Part shown: positions 24,920 to 33,024 of the stretch, piece after piece
Position numbering within the stretch: position 1 is the first letter of the stretch
How the letters are laid out: the number at the start of each line of letters is the position of its first letter
Origin: Kalymmatonema hyalinum WJT4-NPBG1
GTDB lineage: Bacteria; Cyanobacteriota; Cyanobacteriia; Cyanobacteriales; Nostocaceae
NCBI GenBank assembly: GCA_019359075.1
Contig: JAHHIB010000087.1
Span: forward strand, 1 to 36,958
Length of the DNA: 36,958 nt
Direction: 5' to 3'
Made by a program: the position numbers and the translations under genes
Notes under the pieces: model-generated
Told to the model about the DNA's origin: nothing
What the model saw: the letters and a program-made list of their open reading frames with translations, nothing else
Databases searched by the model: none

Positions 24920-25345
24920 TCGCGCCAAGACGAGTCAGCGCTGCAGTCCTTGTTTCCCTCCGGAGCCACTTCCGTGCCGGGGTTCCCCCCGCCCTTGGAA
25001 AGTGGCGTCAGGCGACTGGTGAGTCCAGTCCTGTTCGCGCAGCCTGCCCGTAAGCGCAAAGCGTGCCGCAGGCATACGCGCAGCGTGTCCGTAAGGACTC
25101 AGGGCGAATGAGGGTTTCCCAACCTAGGGAACTGGCGTAAGAGCGAAGGCGCTGTCCGGAGGACATACCCGTGCCTCTTGCTCCCTTCGGGAGAGCTTCG
25201 CGCTCCAGAGGATCTGAGCGCCTTCGCGCGCACGCTGCGCGTAAGCGCGAAGGCGCTGTCCGCAGGACTTACGCTAACGCCCAAGCCGCGTGCCGCAGGC
25301 ATAGGGCGTCGCGAAGACGCTAAGAAGACCTTTGCGCCTTTGCGC
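24920..25345. repeat. GC-rich palindromic repeat island
   Basis: More than 400 bases of dense short palindromes and repeats, far richer in GC than the surroundings. Two near-identical copies of GCGAAGGCGCTGTCC are followed by GGAGGAC or GCAGGAC (from about 25143 and 25239). Words such as CCGCAGGCATA and GTCCGTAAGGAC recur. Open frames here on both strands are translated repeats. The style is shared with the core of 3991-4318 and with 36069-36295. Confidence 0.75.
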
Positions 25346-25365
25346 GATAAATTCAGATAACAGCT

Positions 25366-25935
25366 TTACTCAACATTACGAATCTGCATCTGTATCCATT
25401 CACGCTCAAGCATGGCGTACAGAACTGAATCTCGCCACTCACCCTGAACCCATTCATACTCTTGCAAATACCCCTCATGACGCATCCCACTTTTTACCAA
25501 AACTCGCATTGAGAGAACATTTTTCGGGTCACACGTTGCAAAAATCCGATGTAAATTAAGTTGCTGGAAACCAAAATTTAAGAGTTTTCCTACAGCTTCC
25601 GTTGCGTATCCTTGTTCCCAAAATTCCTTAGCTAAGCAGTATCCAATCGAACCTTCTTGCTTGTCTGGATTTGTCAAGGAAATACGACAGGCACCAATTA
25701 ACTGTTTATCATCTTTTAAAGTCACTGCTAGACTAAAATGCTGACGGGGTTGTTGCCGTTGTAATTTAATTTCTCTTTGCAAAAAATTTTTGGTATCTTC
25801 TTCGCTATTAGGACCAAAAGGCAAATAGCGAACAACTTCTGGATCACAGGCGTAGCGATGCACTCCTTGCCAATCTGATTTTACAAAGTCTCTCAGGAGA
25901 AGACGTTGCGTTTCTAGCTGTAGGTTGATGCTCAT
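25366..25935 (-). CDS. GNAT acetyltransferase (RimJ/RimL-like)
   Basis: A 189-residue protein starting MSINLQLETQRLLLRDF, the standard opening of the RimJ/RimL group. IGYCLAKEFWEQGYATEAVGKLL carries the acetyl-CoA-binding region, and NVLSMRVLVKSGMRHEGYL is the C-terminal signature. These enzymes acetylate N-termini of ribosomal proteins or small amines; the target is unknown. It is followed within 20 bases by the GC-rich island, so its terminator may be inside that repeat. Confidence 0.87.
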   Translation of the reverse strand: MSINLQLETQRLLLRDFVKSDWQGVHRYACDPEVVRYLPFGPNSEEDTKNFLQREIKLQRQQPRQHFSLAVTLKDDKQLIGACRISLTNPDKQEGSIGYCLAKEFWEQGYATEAVGKLLNFGFQQLNLHRIFATCDPKNVLSMRVLVKSGMRHEGYLQEYEWVQGEWRDSVLYAMLEREWIQMQIRNVE

Positions 25936-26069
25936 TACAAAGTTAAGAGTTACGAGTTATGAGTTAGGAATACAACACATAACTTATACCTCATAACTAT
26001 ACATATCATGTCGAATTTATTCCCCAAACCCCCATCCGCTTGCACGCCTTGAGGTAAGGGGTGGGATAC

Positions 26070-27425
26070 TTAGTTGGCAAACTCCGTACGGAACTGATTC
26101 ACCACTCTATCTAGTGCCACTGAATGGGCTGCCTTAAAAAGAATCCTATCACCCTCTTGCACAAAAGCCTTTAAAGAGGCAACTAAGTCTGCATGAGTTG
26201 CAAAGCACTCAGATGGTATACCTTGGGCACTCTTGGCTATGGCTTCCGCATCCTGTCCATCCACCAAAACCAATAAAGCATCCAAATTCAATCTTCGCAC
26301 TGTTTCCCCCACTTGCTGATGCAAGGAGTGCGATCGCTCTCCTAATTCCTTCATGGCACCCAACACAGCAATGCGTCGTTTTCCTGGCGTGTCTGCCAAT
26401 AAGTGTAACGCTGCTTGCATAGCTTCTGGTGCAGCATTATAAGTCTCATCTAAGATTACCACATCATTAGGCAAAGTAAAACGCTGCGATCGCCCTCCCG
26501 GCATATCCACCATCACACCCGATTTCAGGCATGACCAATCAATGCCCAAAACCTGCGCCACTGCCAAAGCTGCCAAGAAGTTCGTTGCATTGTGTCGTCC
26601 CGGCAAGGGTAAAGGCAATTGCATTCCTGCCACTTCCAACGTCTCGCTATCAATCAACTTTCCTTGGATATCGCCGCCAGATAAACCAAACGTCAAAACT
26701 TTCCCTTGCCAGACTTTCGCCGCCGTTTCAATTAACAAGGGGTTGTCATGATTAAGAATTGCTACACTACCAGCAGGCATTTGAGCCAATAACTCACATT
26801 TTGCGGAGGCAATAGCTTCTTCTGAACCGAGTAATTCAATATGCGCCGTTCCGACATTGGTAATCACACCAATCGTTGGATGGGCTATTTGCGTGAGTTC
26901 CGCAATTTGCCCCTTTCCCCGCATCGCCATTTCAATGACAGCGAAATCATGTTCTGCTGTAAGTTCTAGGAGAGTTTTCGGCACTCCAATTTCGTTATTG
27001 TAATTCCCATAAGTCTTGAGGACTCGTCCCTGTGTCGCCAAAACAGCGGCAATGAGTTCCTTGGTTGTGGTTTTGCCTACAGAACCCGTAACCCCAATCA
27101 CTGGAATAGAAAACTGTTCACGCCACCACCTGCCAATTTTTTGATATGCCTCTAGCGTGTCTTTTACCTGCAACACAGGAAATTCAGAATTGTCGTATTC
27201 AAAATCAGCGATCGCCGCGATTGCACCTTTTTCTATCGCCATTGGGACAAAATTGTGTCCATCAAACTTTTCACCGCGTAAAGCCACAAACACTTCACCA
27301 GGCTTGAGGATACGGGAATCTGTCTGTATACCGCAGATCAAATGTGCTTCATCAGCTTCAGATAAGTTTGCTGCTGTTGCAGATAAAACTTCAACCAATT
27401 GGCTTAGAGTGGCAGAACAAGGCAT
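26070..27425 (-). CDS. murF: UDP-N-acetylmuramoyl-tripeptide:D-Ala-D-Ala ligase
   Basis: A 451-residue Mur ligase. The ATP site TGSVGKTTT is at 113-121; GNYNNEIGVPKTLLEL, EMAMRGKGQIAEL and ILDETYNAAPEAMQAAL are MurF-specific marks. It adds D-Ala-D-Ala to the peptidoglycan precursor in the cytosol. I chose the ATG at 27425 because the protein then begins MPCSATLSQLVEVL as in relatives; a TTG at 27503 with a TAAGGA upstream gives 26 extra residues and cannot be excluded. It stands alone and not in a dcw cluster, as is usual for cyanobacteria. Confidence 0.93.
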   Translation of the reverse strand: MPCSATLSQLVEVLSATAANLSEADEAHLICGIQTDSRILKPGEVFVALRGEKFDGHNFVPMAIEKGAIAAIADFEYDNSEFPVLQVKDTLEAYQKIGRWWREQFSIPVIGVTGSVGKTTTKELIAAVLATQGRVLKTYGNYNNEIGVPKTLLELTAEHDFAVIEMAMRGKGQIAELTQIAHPTIGVITNVGTAHIELLGSEEAIASAKCELLAQMPAGSVAILNHDNPLLIETAAKVWQGKVLTFGLSGGDIQGKLIDSETLEVAGMQLPLPLPGRHNATNFLAALAVAQVLGIDWSCLKSGVMVDMPGGRSQRFTLPNDVVILDETYNAAPEAMQAALHLLADTPGKRRIAVLGAMKELGERSHSLHQQVGETVRRLNLDALLVLVDGQDAEAIAKSAQGIPSECFATHADLVASLKAFVQEGDRILFKAAHSVALDRVVNQFRTEFAN

Positions 27426-27627
27426 AACACTAGGGTTTTTGGATTCCAAAATTTGTTGCTTAGATTCAAGGAGATACCTCGTCTGCAAGTGCGACAAGGA
27501 CAAAATTCCTTAAATGCTAATTTTTTTTGCTGAGAATATAAAGTTAATGAATCTACTATACTCAGATATACTTGTCAAATCAGAATAAAAACAGCCTCAA
27601 AATTTATAAAATTTTCTCATAACAACG

Positions 27628-27660
27628 AAGCAGGGGAGGATTTTTTTACTGCCCCTGCTT
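27628..27660. terminator. Hairpin between the TerB-like gene and murF
   Basis: Arms AAGCAGGGG (27628-27636) and CCCCTGCTT (27652-27660) form a 9-bp perfect stem; the T-run lies in the loop. It is read from the minus strand after the TerB-like gene and could limit read-through into murF. The rest of 27426-27787 shows no gene. Confidence 0.5.
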
Positions 27661-27787
27661 TCGTTTGATTGTCAAGATAGCCGATCATCCTAAAATTGCC
27701 GCTACCCCAGATGAAATATAGGATTTCTCTACACTTTACATTCCACACCCCATTTTTCTAGGAAGGGCTTTTGATAATTGGCAAGCG

Positions 27788-28231
27788 CTATCCCCGATTT
27801 TTGATCCACATCACTTGCACAATTTGTGTGGCAATGTCAGCAGAAATTCCCAAATCTTGATACAAATTTAAAAAGTCTTGCTCCTGTTGAGTCAACAGAC
27901 CATCGGCTAAAACCAAATCCGTGGCTACCGCAAAAGCTGCTTCCCGCAAGTCGTAGGGTAAGGATTCTTTAGCTGAATTAGACAAAGCATTTATACCATA
28001 CCGCCTCAAAGTATCCAGGAGTATGTCAAACATCCTGTCGATCTCATCGTTGGAATAACTTCTGAAAAGCTTTATACGAGACAGCACAGAGGAAATACCA
28101 CGTGCCTGCTGATCAGAAAGATTTCCGTCTGAGGCTGTTGCAGCCAAAGTAATTGCAGCAAAAGGTTCCGCTGGATTGAGTGCTTCTTGGACTTGGCTTT
28201 GTGCCCCGAACATCTTGTCGAATAGACCCAT
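27788..28231 (-). CDS. TerB-like (tellurite-resistance/DjlA fold) protein
   Basis: A 147-residue soluble protein starting MGLFDKMFGAQ. It then shows the TerB-type all-helical pattern with acidic loops: TLAATASDGNLSDQQ and, in the second half, ATDLVLADGLLTQQEQDFL. The acidic loops (DGNLSDQQ, DGLLTQQE) are typical metal-binding spots of the family. A role in tellurite resistance is not implied; TerB-fold proteins also act in membrane stress. I chose the start at 28231; 13 additional codons upstream are unlikely. It stands alone. Confidence 0.75.
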   Translation of the reverse strand: MGLFDKMFGAQSQVQEALNPAEPFAAITLAATASDGNLSDQQARGISSVLSRIKLFRSYSNDEIDRMFDILLDTLRRYGINALSNSAKESLPYDLREAAFAVATDLVLADGLLTQQEQDFLNLYQDLGISADIATQIVQVMWIKNRG

Positions 28232-28439
28232 CGTAGTTGACTCTTCGCTTGCCTCTGTGTAGCGGTACACCCACTCGTGCCTAGGTCACTTTCAGGTCAT
28301 TGTGCAACGCTGTGAGACTTTTACGCTTCAGTGTTCCCAAGATTTTTGGCAAGCGAACACCTGGACTCAATGGTTCTTGACAACAAGTAAATTTTTGGTT
28401 TGAGGTGAGCAGAATTACCTTAGGGAAAGCCCCTGTAGA

Positions 28440-28500
28440 TAAAGCGTCTACGGAAACGCTTGGCTTAGTGAAGACGCTTCGCGTCTATGCCAATACCTGC
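28440..28500. repeat. Short palindromic repeat cluster
   Basis: GTAGATAAAGCGTCTAC and AGACGC-TTC-GCGTCT lie within 60 bases, in the style of the larger GC-rich islands. The cluster overlaps the 3' end of the small gene at 28465-28623. Confidence 0.55.
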
Positions 28501-28623
28501 TTTTTCAAAACTTTCGATAACTGCCAAACCTAAACTAGAAAAGGCAACCAGTAGGAATACCGAAGCCAAGAAGGCGTTTACAAGCATCCGGAGGGCATCG
28601 TCAAAGAAAATGTAACTTGTCAT
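28465..28623 (-). CDS. Small single-TM protein (52 aa)
   Basis: It reads MTSYIFFDDALRMLVNAF, then a strong membrane helix (LASVFLLVAFSSLGLAVI), then ESFEKAGIGIDAKRLH. The last eight or so residues are encoded by a palindromic dispersed repeat (AGACGC...GCGTCT), so the original C-terminus may have been replaced. Size and pattern fit the small subunits that decorate photosynthetic complexes, but I cannot place it in a known family. No strong ribosome site was seen. It is isolated, with 233 bases to the TerB-like gene and 283 to the GNAT. Confidence 0.5.
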   Translation of the reverse strand: MTSYIFFDDALRMLVNAFLASVFLLVAFSSLGLAVIESFEKAGIGIDAKRLH

Positions 28624-28906
28624 TGTTTTATCTACTCAACTCAATGGTGCTAGTACTCATTTATTTCTTCACACCGTGATTGGCATTTTCCGTTGATAGA
28701 ATACCAGCAATTGCATCTTAACAAAACTTTAGCTCTTTCATGACAAAACTTAGATTTTTTCTTTTTGAAGTTCAGATAAATTTTTCGCCACTTTTGTTAA
28801 ATACAATACTCAATCAAATATTAATCAATAAAAATTCTCAATAGTTAGGGCGAGCCATCGATGAAATTGGTAAACTCAGCTAGATAATGACTGAGAATTA
28901 CAGACT

Positions 28907-29431
28907 ATGGAACTGTCTCTAGTAGAAATATTTACAAATCGGCTTGTGTTGCTGCCTATATCACAGAAATACAAAGAAGAGATTTTTAGAGAATTCACAA
29001 AAGAGATTACGACTTATATGTATCCTCGTCCACCTCAAGATATCGTCGAAACAGAAGAATTTATTAACGATTCTCTAGGCGAAATTCAAACAGGAAATCA
29101 TCTTGTACTAGTTATCTTAAAAAAAGACTCCCAAGAATTTTTGGGATGTACTGGAATCCACGATATCCACAGTAAATATCCAGAACTTGGTATTTGGCTA
29201 AAAAAATCTGCACAAGGTAAGGGCTATGGATTAGAGGCTATTACAGCACTGAAAAGATGGGCTGATGAGAACTTAGATTACGAATATCTTATATATGACG
29301 TTGATAAAGCAAATTCCCCCAGCCGAAGAATCCCAGAAAAGCTTGGTGGGCAAATTATTCGAGAGTATGATAAGACAAATTTAAGTGGAAGAGTTTTGTA
29401 TATACTAGAGTATAAAATTTTTAGACAATAA
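28907..29431 (+). CDS. GNAT family acetyltransferase
   Basis: A 174-residue protein starting MELSLVEIFTNRLVLLPIS. It shows the RimJ/RimL-type layout, with LGIWLKKSAQGKGYGLEAI as the acetyl-CoA loop and NSPSRRIPEKLGGQIIRE as the C-terminal helix signature. It is unrelated in detail to the GNAT at 25366. The substrate is unknown. The following hairpin (29564-29626) may terminate it. Confidence 0.83.
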   Translation: MELSLVEIFTNRLVLLPISQKYKEEIFREFTKEITTYMYPRPPQDIVETEEFINDSLGEIQTGNHLVLVILKKDSQEFLGCTGIHDIHSKYPELGIWLKKSAQGKGYGLEAITALKRWADENLDYEYLIYDVDKANSPSRRIPEKLGGQIIREYDKTNLSGRVLYILEYKIFRQ

Positions 29432-29563
29432 AATTTGCTTCAAGCTTCTTACAAATACGTTATTGATTTTTTTAAATAAAAGATTCTGGAAAGAAACTGT
29501 AGACTCCTTGGAGAATTAAAAATTAAAAATGGAACGCAACTCCGTATGAGCATAGAATTTGAA

Positions 29564-29626
29564 AAAAGGGGCGATTGCCTCTGGCGGGCACTCCGTGCCA
29601 TCGCGCTCCATGTGCTCGCCCCTTTT
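29564..29626. terminator. Hairpin downstream of the GNAT gene
   Basis: Arms AAAAGGGGCGA (29564-29574) and TCGCCCCTTTT (29616-29626) are perfect 11-bp complements around a 41-base loop that contains its own small palindromes (GGGCACTCCGTGCC). GTCATTTT follows. It could serve either strand, and could equally be a repeat element. The rest of 29432-29789 shows no gene. Confidence 0.55.
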
Positions 29627-29709
29627 GTCATTTTAATTAACAGAAAATATTCTCAATAGTATTTGAACACAATAAAGCATCAAAAGCTACTTTGTGAAAA
29701 TAAAAAAAT

Positions 29710-29749
29710 AGGTGGAAAAAGATGCGGTTAGCATCACACCATTCCACCT
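29710..29749 (-). terminator. Terminator of the 76-residue gene
   Basis: Read on the minus strand, AGGTGGAA pairs with TTCCACCT, with an inner GATGC/GCATC stem, and is followed by a run of seven T. It lies 40 bases after the stop of the gene at 29790. Confidence 0.75.
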
Positions 29750-29789
29750 GTCATTTTTGGGAGACAACTGGTTTCAGTTGTATTGAAAC

Positions 29790-30020
29790 TTAACGCTTTT
29801 CGGTTCCCTGATTGGGTCCGCCTTCAGTAAACACGTCGCTGTTTCCAGATTCTGGTATTGAAGATGGCTTAGCATTGGTTTCGTTATTACCATAGCCAGT
29901 ATGGCGTTTCTCTTCATCAACAGGGGTTTGATAGTCACCGGAAGCAACAGCGTTTTGTTCGTCGGATTCTCGGTTTTCTGTTTCCTGATCTTTTGGATAA
30001 GTCATAAGTAAGCTCTGCAT
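29790..30020 (-). CDS. Small hydrophilic hypothetical protein (76 aa)
   Basis: The composition is extreme: Glu, Asn, Gly, Ser and Pro, with no hydrophobic core (EKRHTGYGNNETNAKPSS in the middle), so it is probably disordered. GGGAG six bases before the ATG at 30020 supports that start. Its own terminator follows. Such proteins appear under desiccation or salt stress in some bacteria, but the role here is unknown. Confidence 0.65.
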   Translation of the reverse strand: MQSLLMTYPKDQETENRESDEQNAVASGDYQTPVDEEKRHTGYGNNETNAKPSSIPESGNSDVFTEGGPNQGTEKR

Positions 30021-30188
30021 TTAACACTCCCATGATTGTAGGAAGTGTAGGAATGCAATTTCTTCTCTCCAGGATATAGTTTTGCTTAATGACTCCATCT
30101 GTCTTCCGGATGAATTATCACTTAGTTATGTTGAACAAGAATACAAAATTTTGGCGAGTAACCGTATTTGCTTCGGTATTAGAGGTGA

Positions 30189-31001
30189 CTAATGAGTATT
30201 TATTCTCTGTCCTGAAGCACGAATTAATTCAGCGACAAGAGCAGCGATCGCAGAGACTAAAATCAAGATAACGCTTAGAGCATTAATATCTGGTTTGACT
30301 CCTGTCCTAATGCGGCTAAAAATTTCCATTGGCAAGGTGTTGGAACCACTACCAGCAGTGAAACTGGCGATGAGAAAGTCATCTAAGCTGAGGACAAAAG
30401 CTAGCAAACAACCAGCGACAATACCAGGCATTAACTGAGGTAATAAGACTTTGATGAAGGCTTGCACTGGTGTTGCTCCTAAATCTAGTGCTGCTTCTTC
30501 TAAATGGGGATCTAAGTTGGTGAGTCGAGAAGACACAACAAGAGCAACGTAGGCAAGACAGAATACCACATGAGCTGCAACAATTGTCCAGATGCTGAGG
30601 GGAACGGCAAACGCCGCTAGAAAAACTAGGGTAGCAACGGCGATCGCAATATCGGGAATAATCAATGGTAAGTAAGAAATACCGCGATACAAGCTCTTAC
30701 CTAAAAACTGATAACGTGCCAACCCCACCGCCATCAAAGTTCCCAACGCTGCTGAAATCCCCACTGCACACAAGGCTACTATCAAACTATTTTGTAGCGC
30801 TGATAAAATCCGCTCATCACTGAATAATTTGCGATACCATTCCAGGGTAAATCCTTGCCAAGTTGCACTGTAGGGCGAGGAGTTGAAACTATAAAAGGCA
30901 AGAACCAGTATCGGCAGATACATGAAAACAAACATGAGTAGTGAGAAAACCGCCTGCCATGTAAAGGCAGGCGGTTTCTTCCGGAATGGACTTATATTCA
31001 C
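30189..31001 (-). CDS. potC: Spermidine/putrescine ABC transporter permease
   Basis: A 270-residue permease with about six membrane spans. After MNISPFRKKPPAFTWQAVFS the protein reads LPILVLAFYSFNSSPYSATW, and the EAA loop is EEAALDLGATPVQAFIKVLLPQLMPG, typical of PotC. It forms the channel with PotB; PotA supplies ATPase and PotD binds the polyamine. None of these is next to it, so the system must be split in this genome or potC acts with others. A perfect 12-bp inverted repeat lies in its first codons (30947-30977). Confidence 0.86.
   Translation of the reverse strand: MNISPFRKKPPAFTWQAVFSLLMFVFMYLPILVLAFYSFNSSPYSATWQGFTLEWYRKLFSDERILSALQNSLIVALCAVGISAALGTLMAVGLARYQFLGKSLYRGISYLPLIIPDIAIAVATLVFLAAFAVPLSIWTIVAAHVVFCLAYVALVVSSRLTNLDPHLEEAALDLGATPVQAFIKVLLPQLMPGIVAGCLLAFVLSLDDFLIASFTAGSGSNTLPMEIFSRIRTGVKPDINALSVILILVSAIAALVAELIRASGQRINTH
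30947..30977. repeat. Perfect inverted repeat inside the 5' end of potC
   Basis: AAACCGCCTGCC (30947-30958) and GGCAGGCGGTTT (30966-30977) are perfect 12-bp arms with a 7-base loop. They encode residues about 9-18 of PotC. In the mRNA the hairpin begins about 24 bases after the start codon and could slow translation or act as an attenuator. Confidence 0.65.
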
Positions 31002-31118
31002 GTTTTGTTATTTTCACTTATTCTTTTTTTATTCGCATAATTATACCATATTCTAATTTTATAGTCAATAACTCCGTCTCTCGTTTCTCGGCTGCTGATT
31101 TGACCATAACCTCTCCCC

Positions 31119-31343
31119 CTACACCCTACTGACAGCTTCTGCTTCAGCACAGGCGGCTTGCTTCCGCTCTAACATTTGTTTTTGTGATAAACAAGCCTCA
31201 AGATATTCACAATTCTCACAGCAAAGCTCTTTTCCTGGATGAAGACAACCACAGGGAAGATGTAACAGACACTCCGAAGAATTTTTGGATATACAGTTAT
31301 CAACTGTTAACTGCAAACAAAGCATTAAATCTTGAAGGAACAT
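31119..31343 (-). CDS. Small Cys-rich hypothetical protein (74 aa)
   Basis: It starts MFLQDLMLCLQLTVDNC and carries many Cys: in the stretch ECLLHLPCGCLHPGKELCCE and just after (CEYLEAC). The pattern could bind zinc or an iron-sulfur cluster or form disulfides. The ATG at 31343 is preferred; a TTG at 31364 adds seven residues. No ribosome site is strong. The family was not recognised. It lies 117 bases upstream of potC on the same strand. Confidence 0.55.
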   Translation of the reverse strand: MFLQDLMLCLQLTVDNCISKNSSECLLHLPCGCLHPGKELCCENCEYLEACLSQKQMLERKQAACAEAEAVSRV

Positions 31344-31823
31344 AGCGGTGCAGCCTAATAACAAAAAGGACTGTGTTGTATACTTTTCAGCAGATTCAAA
31401 ATATATTTTAGGTTCTATTTATATTAATGAGATTTCGTCAAATCAATACCTCTTCCTCAAAGCGTATTTTCAGCTTACTGAAGGAAGACTTATGTAAAAT
31501 AATTATAAAAAATGTAGAGAATTATGATTTTATAGAAAACTTTTTATATAAAAAATATTGAAGAAACTTCTGGCAAAAGTACCTAGCCCTTAAAAATTGC
31601 GTCTACACACGCAACGCTATTCGTCATCGCTAACAAATAGAAAGCCCTTGCTCTACTGAGTTTAGTACTATAGCTTCAGATTTAGAGTCAGAGGGTACAA
31701 AACTTTTGTAAGAGATCCATGAATCAAAAAGTCTTTCTGACGAAAGAGCAAATCCAGATTTTCATTGTCTAGAGTGATTGAAGGAAAGCCGAAATTGTCA
31801 AAGCAAAAATCTTGGATAGAACC
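31344..31823. other. AT-rich intergenic region
   Basis: In these 480 bases I see no gene. There are short palindromes and possible promoter sites for the genes on either side (31119 minus, 31824 plus), but none I can support. Confidence 0.5.
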
Positions 31824-32156
31824 ATGACTAATCAGCTAGAAAAAAATCAAATTAGGCAGCCAGTCAGTGTGGATTGGCACGCAAAAGAAGAGCCTACAGT
31901 TAAAGAAAGAAACTTAACTGTGAATCCGGGAGACGCAATTGCTGAGAAGCCTCAAACAGTTGAAGAAAAGGCAAAGCAGGTTGCTGTAGACCAACCTGAT
32001 ATTACAGGCGACTGGATTAAAGTACCCACTTACTTTGTTGTGGAATACCCAAATGGTGAAAAGAGAGCTCTTCACCATGTGAAGGATGCAGAAGAAATTT
32101 CTGATGTCATTCGACAAGCACGAGTCGATGAAAATGGGAATAGGATTTGGTGGTAG
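31824..32156 (+). CDS. Small hypothetical protein (110 aa)
   Basis: It starts MTNQLEKNQIRQPV at the ATG 31824, with GGAT a few bases upstream; an earlier TTG at 31812 is less likely. The first 60 residues are highly charged and probably disordered (KAKQVAVDQPD near their end). The last 45 form a compact unit (VPTYFVVEYPNGEKRALHHV) with beta then helix, ending NRIWW. The function is unknown. A strong hairpin follows. Confidence 0.65.
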   Translation: MTNQLEKNQIRQPVSVDWHAKEEPTVKERNLTVNPGDAIAEKPQTVEEKAKQVAVDQPDITGDWIKVPTYFVVEYPNGEKRALHHVKDAEEISDVIRQARVDENGNRIWW

Positions 32157-32186
32157 TAACGAATGGCGTTAGCTAGCCAGAAAGAA

Positions 32187-32242
32187 ATGAGGCTCACTCG
32201 CTCTTGATGTTTCATCTGTCTTATTGCTGAAGTGAGCCTCAT
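32187..32242 (+). terminator. Hairpin after the 110-residue gene
   Basis: ATGAGGCTCACT (32187-32198) and AGTGAGCCTCAT (32231-32242) are perfect 12-bp arms around a 32-base loop. There is no T-run. It is a probable transcription end or mRNA-stabilising hairpin. Confidence 0.6.
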
Positions 32243-32282
32243 CACATATTTATCAATAGCTGTTAATTAAAAATGAATTGTT

Positions 32283-33017
32283 ATGGTAAACGTAATCACA
32301 AAAGCTTTTAACTCTTGGAGTACGCAAGAAATTAAAAACGAACTTTTGAATATGGTTAAAGGTCGAGATACAGAACCTTTAAGCGCTAAAGTTAATTTTT
32401 ATAAAAACGAATTGCTTCCCTATTTTGAAGAGTTAAGCCAACGCAACCCTTTTCCCATCGTTCAAGAGCAACTGCCGATTATTCTTGGTGTTTGGGTACC
32501 AATCTGGTCTACTATACCTTTTCATGACAATTTGCCAGGGCGGATACGTGAGCAGTCTTACCAAATTTTTCATGACGATGGTTACTACGCTAATATTGCT
32601 CGTTATGCACCAGGGCATGAATCTTCTTTCTGGAAAAAGGTTTCGTTGAGGTTGCCTGCTTACGACTTTATGGTGATGCAAAAATATGAAGTCCGTAATA
32701 ATCAATGGTGGATTCAAAATGTTGGCATATTCCAAGCTTTCAGGAACAGAGAAATTCCATTGAGCGTTGACGAGGCAGACAATTGGTTTACTGATGTCGT
32801 CAATACGAAAGTTAAGCCAGCCTTGCAAAAAGGAGACTTACCGGAGGCACTCAAATTAGAAAACTTGGACAAAAATACTGTTAAGAAATATGAAAAAACC
32901 TACTTAGCTAATTTTCATTTAGAACATTTATATGTAGATTGTGACTTGCGCTTGGTTAAAACTCAACGAGAAGCTTCACAGCGACCAAGTTACACAATTG
33001 CTGTTCCTATACGCTAA
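32283..33017 (+). CDS. PAP/fibrillin-like protein
   Basis: A 244-residue soluble protein. The middle (IILGVWVPIWSTIPFHD, later YQIFHDDGYYANIARYAPG) resembles the lipocalin-like plastid-lipid-associated protein/fibrillin family, which binds lipids or carotenoids at thylakoids. The assignment is tentative. The next gene begins 7 bases after its stop, so the two probably form an operon. No ribosome site is clear before the ATG. It could instead be a cyanobacterial family of unknown role. Confidence 0.55.
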   Translation: MVNVITKAFNSWSTQEIKNELLNMVKGRDTEPLSAKVNFYKNELLPYFEELSQRNPFPIVQEQLPIILGVWVPIWSTIPFHDNLPGRIREQSYQIFHDDGYYANIARYAPGHESSFWKKVSLRLPAYDFMVMQKYEVRNNQWWIQNVGIFQAFRNREIPLSVDEADNWFTDVVNTKVKPALQKGDLPEALKLENLDKNTVKKYEKTYLANFHLEHLYVDCDLRLVKTQREASQRPSYTIAVPIR

Positions 33018-33024
33018 TCAGCCC

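Noticed and set aside
24911-25360. Several frames in the GC-rich island
   Set aside because: All are translations of palindromic repeats on both strands.
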